Positions 25,125 through 35,278 are shown, counted from the stretch's first letter. The stretch: DNA of 64,000 bases from Bacilli bacterium (GCA_900754115.1 CAAEBM010000055.1:1-64000); one strand, 5' to 3'. The notes: a model not told the origin generated them from the letters alone. Program-made: numbers and translations.

Positions 25125-26023
25125 GCGCATACCCCTTTAATATAATTATAAATTTCATTTAAAGGATTATGCCTCATATCAAACCAGCAAACGTCAAATT
25201 GATGATTTAACCACGTCATTTGTCGTTTTCTGTATTGTCTTGTTTTTAATTTAATTTGTTCTTTGCATTCACTTAAAGTACACTTGTTGTTTAAATAATC
25301 TTGAATTTGTTGATATCCAATGGCTTTTGAAGCGGTTGAAGTCGTTGGATGATTTTGAACTTCTTCTAAAATTGGTTCTTTAAACATTTTTTCTACCCGT
25401 TGATTGATTTTTTGATTTAATTCTTCTACAGGTAAAGTTAGGCCAATAAAAAGGCAATCATAAATGAGGTGATGTTGTTGTTTGTTTAATAACGTTGATT
25501 TTGCTTCACCGGTATGTTCATAAATTTCAATTGCTCGTAAAACTCTTCTACGATTATTAGGATGTAAAATTTTTGCACTCTCTTCATCAATTTGACTTAA
25601 ATAATCAAATAATTGCTGATTGGTGTAATTTTCGTATTTTTTTTCAATCCTTTGATGGGTATCTTCCACTTGTTCTTTAAATTCATAATCATATAAAGCT
25701 GCTTTAATATAAAGCCCAGTTCCTCCAACAATAATAGGGACTTTATTTCTTTCTTGAATTTCTTTTATTTTTAAACGAATATTTTTTTGATAATCTGCGA
25801 CATTATAATTTTCTTCAATTGGTAAAAAACTGAATAAGTGATGAGGAATGCCGTCCATTTCCTCTTTTTTTATTTTAGCAGTTAAAATATCTAATCCCTT
25901 ATATACTTGCATTGCATCTCCATTAATAATTTCCCCGTTGATTTTTTTGGCTAGTTGAACAGAAATATTTGTCTTTCCAACAGCAGTAGGACCAACAATA
26001 ACGATAATTTTAGAAGTCATCAT
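25100..26023 (-). CDS. miaA: tRNA dimethylallyltransferase
   Basis: A 307-residue enzyme that adds a dimethylallyl group to A37 of tRNAs reading codons that start with U. The P-loop GPTAVGKT is at residues 9-16, followed by INGDAMQVYKGLDI, the family signature; IVGGTGLYIKA and NNRRRVLRAIEIYEHTG are further MiaA landmarks. The ATG shares its A with the TAA stop of mutL. The order mutS-mutL-miaA is common in Bacteria. Its 3' end overlaps uppP. Confidence 0.96.
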   Translation of the reverse strand: MMTSKIIVIVGPTAVGKTNISVQLAKKINGEIINGDAMQVYKGLDILTAKIKKEEMDGIPHHLFSFLPIEENYNVADYQKNIRLKIKEIQERNKVPIIVGGTGLYIKAALYDYEFKEQVEDTHQRIEKKYENYTNQQLFDYLSQIDEESAKILHPNNRRRVLRAIEIYEHTGEAKSTLLNKQQHHLIYDCLFIGLTLPVEELNQKINQRVEKMFKEPILEEVQNHPTTSTASKAIGYQQIQDYLNNKCTLSECKEQIKLKTRQYRKRQMTWLNHQFDVCWFDMRHNPLNEIYNYIKGVCAWNDSLNS

Positions 26024-27753
26024 TACGTTCTTTTAAATGCTTTTTGTAATTCTTGTAAAGTGTATTTTAAAATTGTTGGCCGACCATGAGGGCAAGTATA
26101 AGGATTTTTGCAAGCAAATAAATCATGGATTAATTTTTCCATATCGGCAATAGAAAGATGAGAATTTGCTTTTAAAGAGGCTTTGCAAGCTAATGTTGCA
26201 ATGGCATAATCTTTTAAAGCATTTAAATCGATTTTTTTATTTTGAATAATTTGTTCTATTAGCGTTTCAACATAAGTCTTGAGATCAATTTTATCTAAAT
26301 AATAAGGAACATGAGTAACTTTAATGGCGTTATTTCCAAAAGGTTCTGCATCAATTTTTACTTCTTTAAGCAAATCTAGATGAGATAGAAGTTCTTGATA
26401 ATCACTATTAGATAATTCAATGACTAAGGGAAATAATAAGTCGATGGAATGGTGGTTTTCTAAAAATAGATTTTGATATCGTTCATAACGTATACGTTCT
26501 GCTGCTGCGTGTTGATCTATCAAAATAAAACCATCTTGACTTTGAGCAACAATATAAGTCCCATGAATTTGACCAATTGGGACATAATAAAAATCTTGTT
26601 TTAAAACTTCATTTGGAACACTTAATTCCGTTTCCTTTGCATTTTCCATTTGTAAAGTGGAAACAGAATGATATTCTTCTTGTTTTTCTTGTAAAGAAAA
26701 ATCAAAAAAAGATTGAACAGGAAGAGGTTCTTGTTTCGTAGATGAAATTCGAATATCATTGATTTTTGTCGTTTTTGTTAATGTTTGATGAATGGTTTCT
26801 TTGACTAAACGACGTAAATCCAATTCTTTAGAGATACGAATATCTTGTTTCGTAGGATGAATATTAACATCTAAAATAGTAGGATCCGTTTCAATATATA
26901 AAACAGTAAAAGGATAACGATTTTCAAACAATAATTCATGATAGCCATCTATGATGCTATCACTTAATCCTTTGTTTTTAATATATCGGCCATTGACATA
27001 AGTAAAAATGCTGTAACGATTGGATTTGCTAAAAGTAATCGCACTTGTCCATCCATAAATTTTAAAATCATTAGTTTGTGCTTCAAAAGCATGCATATTT
27101 TTAGCAACTTGTAATCCAAATACTTTTGCTAAGATTTCAATGGTATCGTTTTTCCCACTAGTTTGAAAAATCAATTTTTCATTTGAATATAAAGAAAAAC
27201 GAATTTCTGGGTGAGCCAAAGCAAGTTTATTGGTGATATCTAAAATAGTAGAAAATTCAGTGGAATCTGCTTTTAAATATTTTAAACGTGCAGGAGTGTT
27301 ATAAAATAGTTCTTCTACTTGAATAATGGTTCCCTTTGCATAAGCACAAGGTTCAATTGATACAATATCACTATTGATACAAACTAATTTGGTTCCAATT
27401 TGGTTTTGTTCACATGTCATTAAAGTGAATTTTGAAACAGAACTAATTGCACTTAAAGCTTCCCCTCGAAATCCCATGGTTTGAATGGAAAACAAATCAT
27501 AATCGGTTTTAATTTTGCTTGTTGCGTGTCGACGAATGGATAAAATGGCATCTTCTTTAGACATGCCAATTCCATTATCTTTTACTTCAATAAGAGTTCT
27601 TCCCCCATCAATAATGCGAATTTGAATTTCTGATGCTTGTGCATCGATACTATTTTCAACTAATTCTTTGACAACACTAGCAGGGCGTTCTACCACTTCA
27701 CCAGCTGCAATTTTATCCGCTAAAGCCGGATCTAAAATAGAAATGCGATTCAT
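26023..27753 (-). CDS. mutL: DNA mismatch repair protein MutL with endonuclease motif
   Basis: A 576-residue protein linking mismatch recognition by MutS to strand incision. The GHKL ATPase domain shows KIAAGEVVERPASVVKELVEN, DNGIGM, RHATSKI and GFRGEALSAI. The C-terminal domain has DQHAAAERIRYE, matching the DQHA-x2-E-x4-E endonuclease motif, and CPHGRPT as the zinc-site motif. This is the nicking type of MutL expected in organisms without MutH. The ATG follows the mutS stop with no gap. Confidence 0.97.
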   Translation of the reverse strand: MNRISILDPALADKIAAGEVVERPASVVKELVENSIDAQASEIQIRIIDGGRTLIEVKDNGIGMSKEDAILSIRRHATSKIKTDYDLFSIQTMGFRGEALSAISSVSKFTLMTCEQNQIGTKLVCINSDIVSIEPCAYAKGTIIQVEELFYNTPARLKYLKADSTEFSTILDITNKLALAHPEIRFSLYSNEKLIFQTSGKNDTIEILAKVFGLQVAKNMHAFEAQTNDFKIYGWTSAITFSKSNRYSIFTYVNGRYIKNKGLSDSIIDGYHELLFENRYPFTVLYIETDPTILDVNIHPTKQDIRISKELDLRRLVKETIHQTLTKTTKINDIRISSTKQEPLPVQSFFDFSLQEKQEEYHSVSTLQMENAKETELSVPNEVLKQDFYYVPIGQIHGTYIVAQSQDGFILIDQHAAAERIRYERYQNLFLENHHSIDLLFPLVIELSNSDYQELLSHLDLLKEVKIDAEPFGNNAIKVTHVPYYLDKIDLKTYVETLIEQIIQNKKIDLNALKDYAIATLACKASLKANSHLSIADMEKLIHDLFACKNPYTCPHGRPTILKYTLQELQKAFKRT

Positions 27754-30291
27754 TTATTCCCCTTCTTTCATTTTTTGTTTTAACTGATAGATGAAATTTA
27801 ATGCTTCCATTGGCGAAGATTCTAAAGGATTAAAATCTTGAAGTTCTTTTAGCCATTTTGGATCTTGTTTTTTCTTTTCTATTGTTTGGTAAACAGGAAC
27901 AGAAACGGAAGAAGAATGTGTTTCTTTTTCAATTAAAATATCTTTTGCTCGTTGTAATAAAGAATCGGGTAAATGAGCTAATTTAGCAACATTAACTCCA
28001 TATGATTTATTAGTGGCTCCAGGAATCATTTTGTATAAGAAAGTAACTTTTTCATTTTCTTCTACAACTGCTGCATGTAAATTTGTCAATCCTTTTAAAG
28101 AAGTGGATAATGCGGTCAATTCGTGATAATGGGTAGAAAATAAAGTAATTGCTTGTATATGCATACAAATATATTCAATAATCGCTTGTGCTAAAGCCAT
28201 TCCATCAAACGTTGCCGTTCCTCGACCGACTTCATCAAAAATAATCAGTGAATTTTTTGTTGCATGTTGTAAGGCATAGTTTACTTCATTCATTTCTAAC
28301 ATAAAGGTGGATTGTCCAGAAATCATGTCATCACTTGCTCCGATTCGTGTATAAATTCCATCAAAAATAGGTAAATCTGCGGCATCAGCAGCGACAAAAC
28401 AACCCATTTGCGCCATGATAATGGCTACAGCAACTTGACGCATATAGGTGGACTTTCCTCCCATATTAGGACCACTGATTAAGAGAAAATGAGCATTTTC
28501 ATCAATGTGAACATCATTTGGGATATAGGTGGTAGAACGATTAATTGCTTCCATGACAGGATGACGACCATTGATGATATTGATTTGATTTTGTTGATTA
28601 AATGTCGGTCTTACATAATGATTTAAGACTGAAATTTCAGCAAAAGAACGAATGACATCTAAATAAGAAATGACATCTGCTACTTGTTGAATTTCTTTTG
28701 TTAAGGATTTGACATCATTTCGTAATTGGTTAAAGATTTCATATTCTAGTTTGATGATTTTATCGTCAGCACTTAAAATAAATTTTTCTTTTTCTTTTAA
28801 TTCTTCTGTGATAAAGCGTTCTGAATTAGAAGTGGTTTGTTGACGAATGTAACCAAATTCTTCTTTAATAGATCCTAAATAAGATTTGGTGACTTCAATA
28901 TAATAACCAAAAACTTTATTAAAACCGATTTTTAAAGTTTTAATTCCTGTTTTTTCTCTCTCTTTGTTTTCTAAATTAGCCAAATAATTTTTTCCATCTT
29001 TACTAGCCATTTTTAAATCATCCAATGTTGAATCAAAACCGGCTTTAATCATTCCTCCTTCTTTTACACTTAAAGGAGGATTTTCACAAAGAGCAGCTTC
29101 TAATTTTTGTACCATAGAATCTAAAGTTAAAATTTTATCACTAAAAGAGATTAAAGAAAGATCATTTAGTAATTGTTTAATAGAAGGCATGACTTTGAAT
29201 GATTTTAAAAGTTGCAATAAATCTCTTGCATTGGCATTACCATAACTGATTTTAGCGATTAATCGTTCTAAATCATAAACTTCATTCAAATAAATTGCCA
29301 ATTCTTGGCGTTTTAAATAATCTTTTGTAAAAGTTTCTACATGAGTTAAACGTTCTTCAATAGCGCTTTTTTCATATAAAGGTTTATTGATAAATTTTTT
29401 TAAAAGTCTTGCACCCATGGCTGTTTTTGTTTTATCTAATAACCAACATAAACTTCCATATCGGTCATCACTACGAACGGTTCTTGTCAATTCTAAATTA
29501 ATTGCAGAGTTATTATCAATTTTTAAAAATTGAGAAGATCGAATAACAGAAGCAATTTTTAAATATTCAATGGGTCTTTTTTGGGTATTTGTCAAGTAAA
29601 AAACAAGTTTAGATAAAGTGTGAACTTGTCTAACATCTTGAATATTAGCGGTAATTTCATGTATTTCTAAAGGCATAGCCTCTTCTTCTGAAATTGTAAT
29701 GAAAAATTGGCCTTTTTTGTTAAAGTCTTTACTATATTTTGCTTTAATTGTAGGGGTTGTCACAATTTCTTTACATTCTAAAGATAAAAGTTCATTAATC
29801 AAAAGGAAAACATCATGAGCAATGTTCATTACTCCTAGTTCTCCAGTTGATAAATCACAATAGGCGAGACAAAAAAAAGTAGTAAAATCATCGACATACG
29901 TGATAAAATTATTTTTCTTTTCATCAAGTCCTAAATTAATTAACGTTCCTGGCGTAATGATTTGAACGACATCTCTTTTAACAATTCCTTTTAAAACAGT
30001 TTGAGGATCTTCTAATTGTTCTACTATGCCCACTTTGTATCCTTTTTTAATTAAAGTTTCGATATAAGAAGTAATAGAATGATAAGGCACTCCACACATT
30101 GGAACCTTTTCATCGGCTCCTGCATTTTTTCCAGTTAAAACTAGTTCTAAAACTTTAGAAGCAATTTTTGCATCTTCAAAAAACAATTCGTAAAAATCAC
30201 CCAAACGAAAAAGAATCAATGTATCAGGATATTGTTCTTTGATTTCTAAATATTGCATCATCATTGGAGTATATTTTGGCTTATCTTTCAT
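27754..30291 (-). CDS. mutS: DNA mismatch repair protein MutS
   Basis: An 845-residue mismatch recognition ATPase. The N-terminal GDFYELFFEDA carries the Phe-x-Glu wedge that inserts at mismatches. The C-terminal ATPase shows GPNMGGKSTYMRQ (Walker A), DDMISGQSTFMLEM, IIFDEVGRGTATFDG (Walker B and signature) and FSTHYHEL. Full length for MutS1. It starts the mutS-mutL-miaA-uppP operon. A minus-strand TGTTAAAAT box (30316-30324) is a plausible extended -10, and AGAGGTG precedes the ATG. Confidence 0.98.
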   Translation of the reverse strand: MKDKPKYTPMMMQYLEIKEQYPDTLILFRLGDFYELFFEDAKIASKVLELVLTGKNAGADEKVPMCGVPYHSITSYIETLIKKGYKVGIVEQLEDPQTVLKGIVKRDVVQIITPGTLINLGLDEKKNNFITYVDDFTTFFCLAYCDLSTGELGVMNIAHDVFLLINELLSLECKEIVTTPTIKAKYSKDFNKKGQFFITISEEEAMPLEIHEITANIQDVRQVHTLSKLVFYLTNTQKRPIEYLKIASVIRSSQFLKIDNNSAINLELTRTVRSDDRYGSLCWLLDKTKTAMGARLLKKFINKPLYEKSAIEERLTHVETFTKDYLKRQELAIYLNEVYDLERLIAKISYGNANARDLLQLLKSFKVMPSIKQLLNDLSLISFSDKILTLDSMVQKLEAALCENPPLSVKEGGMIKAGFDSTLDDLKMASKDGKNYLANLENKEREKTGIKTLKIGFNKVFGYYIEVTKSYLGSIKEEFGYIRQQTTSNSERFITEELKEKEKFILSADDKIIKLEYEIFNQLRNDVKSLTKEIQQVADVISYLDVIRSFAEISVLNHYVRPTFNQQNQINIINGRHPVMEAINRSTTYIPNDVHIDENAHFLLISGPNMGGKSTYMRQVAVAIIMAQMGCFVAADAADLPIFDGIYTRIGASDDMISGQSTFMLEMNEVNYALQHATKNSLIIFDEVGRGTATFDGMALAQAIIEYICMHIQAITLFSTHYHELTALSTSLKGLTNLHAAVVEENEKVTFLYKMIPGATNKSYGVNVAKLAHLPDSLLQRAKDILIEKETHSSSVSVPVYQTIEKKKQDPKWLKELQDFNPLESSPMEALNFIYQLKQKMKEGE

Positions 30292-30315
30292 ACTAACACC
30301 TCTACTGTCTTTTTT

Positions 30316-30324
30316 ATTTTAACA
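30316..30324 (-). promoter_or_regulatory. Candidate extended -10 promoter for the mutS operon
   Basis: On the minus strand TGTTAAAAT lies 24 nt before the mutS start; the -35 region is poor. Confidence 0.4.
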
Positions 30325-30388
30325 TAAAATAAAAGAAAAAAGAATTTTTTCTCCAAAAATTCGACTTAAAAAGTTCATCATTCTTTCA

Positions 30389-30417
30389 TTGGAATTTTAA
30401 AGCAGTTGTGGTATGAT
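30389..30417 (+). promoter_or_regulatory. Sigma-A promoter of the tsaE-tsaB-rimI-tsaD operon
   Basis: TTGGAA (30389-30394) and TATGAT (30412-30417) are 17 nt apart, followed by an AAGGAGAG ribosome site before the GTG at 30447. Confidence 0.7.
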
Positions 30418-30446
30418 TATGGTGGTTTTAAGGAGAGAAAAAGCAA

Positions 30447-30914
30447 GTGGAATATAAAAGTAAAAATGTGAAAGATACTTTAGCTTTTGCAGCCCTTCTC
30501 GCTAAAGAAATTCCTTATGGAAGCATTCTTTTATTAAATGGAGATTTAGGCGCAGGAAAGACAACTTTTGTGCAAGGGTTTGGAAAAGCGTTAGGAATAA
30601 AAACACCGATTACTAGTCCAACTTTTACGATTATGAAAAAATATCCGATTAGTGCGAATCATGAATTAGTGCATGTCGATGCTTATCGGTTAGAAAATAG
30701 CGTTTTTATGGAATTAGAAGATGAAATTACACCCAACAATATCGTAATCATTGAATGGAGTAAGTTTCTTTTAAACCAAGATTTATTAAAAGAATTTCTT
30801 TCCATTGATCTTGTTTATGTCAGCAAAAATCAAAGAAAACTGACCATTAAAGCACAAGGAGAAAAATATCAAAAAATATTGAATCAGGTGATAAAATGTA
30901 TAAATTGTATTTAG
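30447..30914 (+). CDS. tsaE: tRNA t6A synthesis ATPase
   Basis: A 155-residue ATPase of the t6A37 tRNA modification complex. The Walker A motif is GDLGAGKTTFVQG, followed by SPTFTIMKKYP and VHVDAYRLE, the TsaE signature, and IVIIEWSKF. Start is GTG, supported by AAGGAGAG (30430-30437). It opens a four-gene operon, and its last 19 nt overlap tsaB. Confidence 0.95.
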   Translation: MEYKSKNVKDTLAFAALLAKEIPYGSILLLNGDLGAGKTTFVQGFGKALGIKTPITSPTFTIMKKYPISANHELVHVDAYRLENSVFMELEDEITPNNIVIIEWSKFLLNQDLLKEFLSIDLVYVSKNQRKLTIKAQGEKYQKILNQVIKCINCI

Positions 30915-31483
30915 ATACTTCAACGAAATTTTTATGTGTAGGAATCACAAAAGATGAAACCATTCTTTATGAATATGAACAAGTGGCTGAAAAAAAACAA
31001 TCAGAGTTAGCCATACCAGTTTTAAAAAAAGCATTAAACCATTGTAAACTTCAATTAAAAGATATTCAAGAAGTTTGTGTAACGATTGGACCAGGCTCTT
31101 TTACTGGTATTCGAATTGGTATGTGTATTGCTAAAACATTAGCTTATGCGAATCAAATTCCATTAAAAGCCATTTCTAGCTTAAATGCATATGCAACTGC
31201 TGATGCTAGTGTTGTCTTATTAGATGCAAAAGCACAACGGTGTTATCTTGGTGTATATCAACAACACAAACCATTAATTCAAGAATGTGTCGTTTCTATT
31301 GAAAAAGCAAAAGAACTATTACAACCCTATTTGAATTTTGAATATATATTAGATGCTCATTTAATGGGAAAATTGGAAAATAAACCACATCATATCATTC
31401 AACAAATGATTGATCTTGCTAAGGATACACCTTATGTAAAAGATGTTCACTCGTTGACTCCTCTTTATTTAAAGGATGAATAA
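30896..31483 (+). CDS. tsaB: tRNA t6A synthesis scaffold protein
   Basis: A 195-residue ASKHA-fold partner of TsaD. LYLDTSTKFLCVGI at the start and VTIGPGSFTGIRIGMCIAKTLA near residues 64-85 are diagnostic. The protein is slightly short compared with E. coli TsaB, as is common in low-GC Firmicutes. It is translationally coupled to tsaE by a 19-nt overlap; its last codons form the ribosome site of rimI. Confidence 0.94.
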   Translation: MYKLYLDTSTKFLCVGITKDETILYEYEQVAEKKQSELAIPVLKKALNHCKLQLKDIQEVCVTIGPGSFTGIRIGMCIAKTLAYANQIPLKAISSLNAYATADASVVLLDAKAQRCYLGVYQQHKPLIQECVVSIEKAKELLQPYLNFEYILDAHLMGKLENKPHHIIQQMIDLAKDTPYVKDVHSLTPLYLKDE

Positions 31484-31484
31484 A

Positions 31485-31925
31485 ATGACCATCGAGCCTC
31501 TTTTAAAAAAAGATCTTCCCCTTATTTTATCTATGGAACAAGACTTATATGTAAAGCCATGGACAAAAGAAGATTTTTTATATGAATTAGAACAAAATCC
31601 CTTTGCTTATTATTTTAAAGTAGTGGAAAATAAGCAAATTATTGGCTACTTTGGTTTTTGGATTACTTTTGATATTGCACAAATTACAAAAGTATCCATT
31701 GCTAAAGATTTTCAAGGAAGAAAATTATCGTATCTTCTTTTACAAGGTTTAGAAAAAAGGATACGCCTTGCCCAATGTGTAAATCTTTCTTTAGAAGTTC
31801 GTGTAAGCAATCAAATTGCGATTCATGTTTATGAAAAATGTGGTTTTAAAATAGAAAGTATTCGTAAGAATTATTACGATAATCATGAAGACGCTTATTT
31901 AATGATAAAGGAGTTGGAAAAATGA
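31485..31925 (+). CDS. rimI: Ribosomal protein S18 alanine N-acetyltransferase-like GNAT
   Basis: A 146-residue GNAT enzyme expected to acetylate the N-terminal alanine of S18. The acetyl-CoA loop is FQGRKLSYLLLQGL and the C-terminal signature is IHVYEKCGFKIESIRKNYY with the EDAYLM ending, typical of RimI. An ATG at 31476 is in frame but AAAGGA lies directly before it; ATG 31485 is 9 nt away and is chosen. Its place between tsaB and tsaD is the usual Firmicutes arrangement. Confidence 0.9.
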   Translation: MTIEPLLKKDLPLILSMEQDLYVKPWTKEDFLYELEQNPFAYYFKVVENKQIIGYFGFWITFDIAQITKVSIAKDFQGRKLSYLLLQGLEKRIRLAQCVNLSLEVRVSNQIAIHVYEKCGFKIESIRKNYYDNHEDAYLMIKELEK

Positions 31926-32929
31926 TTATTTTAGCGATAGAAACGAGTTGTGATGATACAAGTGTAGCTGTTTTAAAAGACCAAGAATTATTGTCTAATG
32001 TCGTTTCTTCACAAGTCGCTTTTCATAATAAATATGGTGGTGTAATGCCTGAACTTGCCTCTCGATTACACGTTGAAAAGATTACTTATGTTTTACAAGA
32101 AGCGATAGAAAAAGCGGCAATATCTTTAAAAGATGTAGACTATATTGCTTTTACTCAAGGTCCTGGTTTAATTGGGTCATTGCATGTAGGAATGCAAGCA
32201 GCAAAGACTTTATCTTTGCTTCTTAATAAACCCTTAATACCGATTCATCATTTGGCCGGACATATTTATGCAAATCGTTTTGTACAAGATTTTACCTTTC
32301 CTTTATTAGCATTGGTGATTTCAGGTGGACATACAGAATTTGTTTATATGGAAAAAGAATGTTCTTTCCGTGTTGTGGGTTCTACATTAGATGATGCAGT
32401 GGGGGAAGCATACGATAAGGTTTCGCGTTTATTAAATCTTGGTTATCCTGGAGGCCCAATTATTGATAAGTTAGCACAAGAAGGGCAAGCAATTTACCCT
32501 TTGCCTTTACCTAAAAATGATCAAACGTTAGATTTTTCTTATAGTGGATTAAAATCAGCAGTCATCAATTTAATTCATCGTTTAGAAAGTAAACATATTG
32601 ACTACAAAAAAGAAGATATTGCGGCTTCTTTTCAAAAAGTTGCCGTGGATATCTTATTGACTAAGACCAAAAAAGCATTAAAAAAATATCCAGTTCAAAC
32701 ATTTGTATTGGCTGGTGGAGTAGCTGCAAATCATGAATTGCGGCAAAAGATGCAACAAATGATGGAACAATCTTTTCCTCATATCGCTTGTATTTTTCCT
32801 AAATTAAGTCTTTGTGGAGATAATGCAGCGATGATAGGTATGTGTGCATACTATAAAATAAAAGATAAAAGTCCAGAAGCTTCCTTAGATATTAGTGCAA
32901 TTGCGTCGTATTCGATAGAAAATTTTTAA
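31922..32929 (+). CDS. tsaD: tRNA N6-threonylcarbamoyltransferase
   Basis: A 335-residue catalytic subunit that transfers threonylcarbamoyl to A37 of tRNAs reading ANN codons. LAIETSCDDTSVAV starts the ASKHA domain, HHLAGHIYA (near 110) holds the metal-binding histidines, and ISGGHTEFVYM, LAGGVAANHELR and CGDNAAMIG are further family motifs. It overlaps rimI by 4 nt (ATGA). It ends the operon; only a weak A/T hairpin follows. Confidence 0.97.
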   Translation: MIILAIETSCDDTSVAVLKDQELLSNVVSSQVAFHNKYGGVMPELASRLHVEKITYVLQEAIEKAAISLKDVDYIAFTQGPGLIGSLHVGMQAAKTLSLLLNKPLIPIHHLAGHIYANRFVQDFTFPLLALVISGGHTEFVYMEKECSFRVVGSTLDDAVGEAYDKVSRLLNLGYPGGPIIDKLAQEGQAIYPLPLPKNDQTLDFSYSGLKSAVINLIHRLESKHIDYKKEDIAASFQKVAVDILLTKTKKALKKYPVQTFVLAGGVAANHELRQKMQQMMEQSFPHIACIFPKLSLCGDNAAMIGMCAYYKIKDKSPEASLDISAIASYSIENF

Positions 32930-33008
32930 AAAATTTTGAATTCTATTATAAAATGACAAAATTCGTTTTTTGAAATGGGTATACTTTGCATGGTTAGAGG
33001 TGATACGC

Positions 33009-35225
33009 ATGAAAAAAACGATTTTTTTGTGTTTATTTTGTCTTCTTTTTCCTTTTTTGATACAAAAAGAAACAAAAAGTGTACAAGCAGAAACAATCTC
33101 ATTGCGAAATTTTAGTATTTCATCTGGAAAAAATCATAGTTTATTAAAAACCGATACAGGAGAAATTTTTGCTTGGGGAACATGGGGAGATATCAGTTTA
33201 GAAAGTGATTTAGAGACTTTTTCTAAAATATATCCATCAGAAATTACGAATTTGATTTCTTTGCAAGGGAATGATACGATAAAAGAAGTAAGCAGTGGAG
33301 ATCAACATAGTTTTATTTTAACCGAATTTGGGCAAGTATATAGTTTTGGTTTTGATGGTCAAGGACAATTAGGAGATGGTGGAGAGGTTTATTTTGTTGG
33401 AGATTTAAATTATGCCTCTCAATTAAAAAAAGAAGCGAGTAATATCACCTCTTTATTTGAATTACAACCAGGAGATAAAATTGTTCAAATTGATGGAGGC
33501 TCTAATTTTAGTGTAGCATTATCTCAAATGGGAGATGTTTTTACCTTTGGAGAAAATAACAATGGTCAATTAGGAATTGACAACTCAGAAAATTTATACC
33601 AAACTTCACCGATTAAAATCACCTCTTATTTTGACTTGCAACAAGATGATCAAATCACAAAAATTGCAGTTGGTTCTTCTCATGCTTTAGCATTGACACA
33701 ACTCGGAAATGTTTATGTATGGGGAAATAATAATTTTGGCCAATTGGGAAATGATAAAAGAGGAGTCAATGCTTATAAACCAGAAAAATTAGAATTATAT
33801 GGAGAAAAAGCAATTCAAATTGCTTGTGGCAGTTTTCATAGTTATGTGTTAACAAATTTGAATTTTTTATATGGTTTTGGCTATAATGGCTATGGTCAAT
33901 TAGCAGATAAAGCAGTCATTGTGCACACCGGTAATGATAAAAGTATTCCTTATGAAATGTCAAAAAACTTTAATTTAGAAGTCAATGAAAAAATTGTAGA
34001 TATTTATAGCGGGTTCTTTTATGGAATGGCGATTACATCCAATCAAAATATTTTTAGTTTTGGTCAAAATAGTAGTGGTCAATTAGGAACAAGAACAAAT
34101 ATTTCTATTTCTACTCCTCAGAAAATAACACAAAATATTCCTTTTTCTACAGAAGATCAAGTGTTACATTTAGCATTAGGAGAAAAACACACCTTAATGG
34201 TTTCTACTCGAGGAGAAGTTTATTCTTGGGGAGATAATAGTTCAGGACAATTAGGAGAAGATTATTCTATTTCATTAGTTTTAACTCCAAACGATATAAC
34301 AGAAAACTTTCCACCCATCATTTCTTTTTCTACATTAGGAAGTTCCATTTATCAACAAGAATATGAAGTTTATGTAAAAATTCAATATATCAATCATCTA
34401 GAAATCGAAGAATTCAGTTATGCTTGGTCCCATTCCAATCAAGAAAAACCTATTGATACTTGGCAACAAGGAGAATCAAAAGAACCGATTCATTTAAAAG
34501 ATGGAGATGGAACATACTATTTATGGATTCAAGTTGTAAATTTACATGAAGTCTCTTTTTATAAGGTTTCATCGGCTTTTTATGCAGATAGTATCCAACC
34601 TACCCTTCAAGTTCATAAAATTGATAATACAGCGGTTCACAATAATGAAATTGTCGATAGTTCCGTTTATGTTAAAGCATCAGATAATAATGAAGGAGTG
34701 AAAATTGCTTATCGAATTGATTTTAAAGGAGATTTTATTGAAATTGAAGAAAAGGAACACGTTTTTAATGAAGATGGAACCTATGAAGTAAAAGCCATTG
34801 ATGTGGCAAATAATACATCAGATATCTTTTTGTTTCGTATTGATACCAAAAAGCCTTATATCATTTCTATGAATAAGGATTTAATTCAAAATAACACCTA
34901 TTCAACACGTAATAAAAAATTGACAATTCAATCTAGTGAATTAGTCATTGGTTATTTTTTAAATGACCAAGATTATATTACTGCTTTAAATGATGAAAGT
35001 GATGAATTTACAATACAATTAAAAAAAGGAAAGACCACAATACGACTTGTGGACATTTCTGGAAAAATTTCTGAGACCTATGAAATTACTTATAAACCTT
35101 ATTTTTTAGAAGATACGGAATTATTGTTATGGATTTTTGGAACGACTGCTTCAACTATTATTTTAATTGTTGTCATTGTTTATACTATTCGTTCTAAAAA
35201 ACAAGTTAAAAATGGATTAAAGTAA
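33009..35225 (+). CDS. Membrane-anchored extracellular RCC1-repeat protein
   Basis: A 738-residue surface protein. The signal peptide (MKKTIFLCLFCLLFPFL, cut near VQAE) is followed by seven RCC1/ATS1-type repeats, each with a V/I-[YF]-x-[WF]-G core and then x-G-Q-L-G (for example VYVWGNNNFGQLG, VYSWGDNSSGQLG), spread over about residues 40-425 and suited to one seven-bladed propeller. Two beta-rich Ig/Big-like segments come next (about 430-700), then a transmembrane helix (about 705-727) with a basic cytoplasmic tail. The open frame extends to 32970, but AGAGGTGA precedes the ATG at 33009. In eukaryotes RCC1 propellers bind partners such as Ran; here ligand binding at the surface is inferred. 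Confidence 0.83.
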   Translation: MKKTIFLCLFCLLFPFLIQKETKSVQAETISLRNFSISSGKNHSLLKTDTGEIFAWGTWGDISLESDLETFSKIYPSEITNLISLQGNDTIKEVSSGDQHSFILTEFGQVYSFGFDGQGQLGDGGEVYFVGDLNYASQLKKEASNITSLFELQPGDKIVQIDGGSNFSVALSQMGDVFTFGENNNGQLGIDNSENLYQTSPIKITSYFDLQQDDQITKIAVGSSHALALTQLGNVYVWGNNNFGQLGNDKRGVNAYKPEKLELYGEKAIQIACGSFHSYVLTNLNFLYGFGYNGYGQLADKAVIVHTGNDKSIPYEMSKNFNLEVNEKIVDIYSGFFYGMAITSNQNIFSFGQNSSGQLGTRTNISISTPQKITQNIPFSTEDQVLHLALGEKHTLMVSTRGEVYSWGDNSSGQLGEDYSISLVLTPNDITENFPPIISFSTLGSSIYQQEYEVYVKIQYINHLEIEEFSYAWSHSNQEKPIDTWQQGESKEPIHLKDGDGTYYLWIQVVNLHEVSFYKVSSAFYADSIQPTLQVHKIDNTAVHNNEIVDSSVYVKASDNNEGVKIAYRIDFKGDFIEIEEKEHVFNEDGTYEVKAIDVANNTSDIFLFRIDTKKPYIISMNKDLIQNNTYSTRNKKLTIQSSELVIGYFLNDQDYITALNDESDEFTIQLKKGKTTIRLVDISGKISETYEITYKPYFLEDTELLLWIFGTTASTIILIVVIVYTIRSKKQVKNGLK

Positions 35226-35250
35226 AAGTGATCATCGTATCACTTTTTAT
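35224..35250 (+). terminator. Terminator of the RCC1 gene
   Basis: AAAAGTGAT (35224-35232) pairs perfectly with ATCACTTTT (35239-35247), followed by a short T tract. It begins inside the stop codon. Confidence 0.8.
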
Positions 35251-35272
35251 ATTCAAAAAGGAGAAAATATAG

Positions 35273-35278
35273 TATAAT
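35273..35278 (+). promoter_or_regulatory. Candidate -10 (TATAAT) for the YfhO gene
   Basis: A TATAAT box lies 29 nt before the ATG at 35308; the -35 region is poor. Confidence 0.4.
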
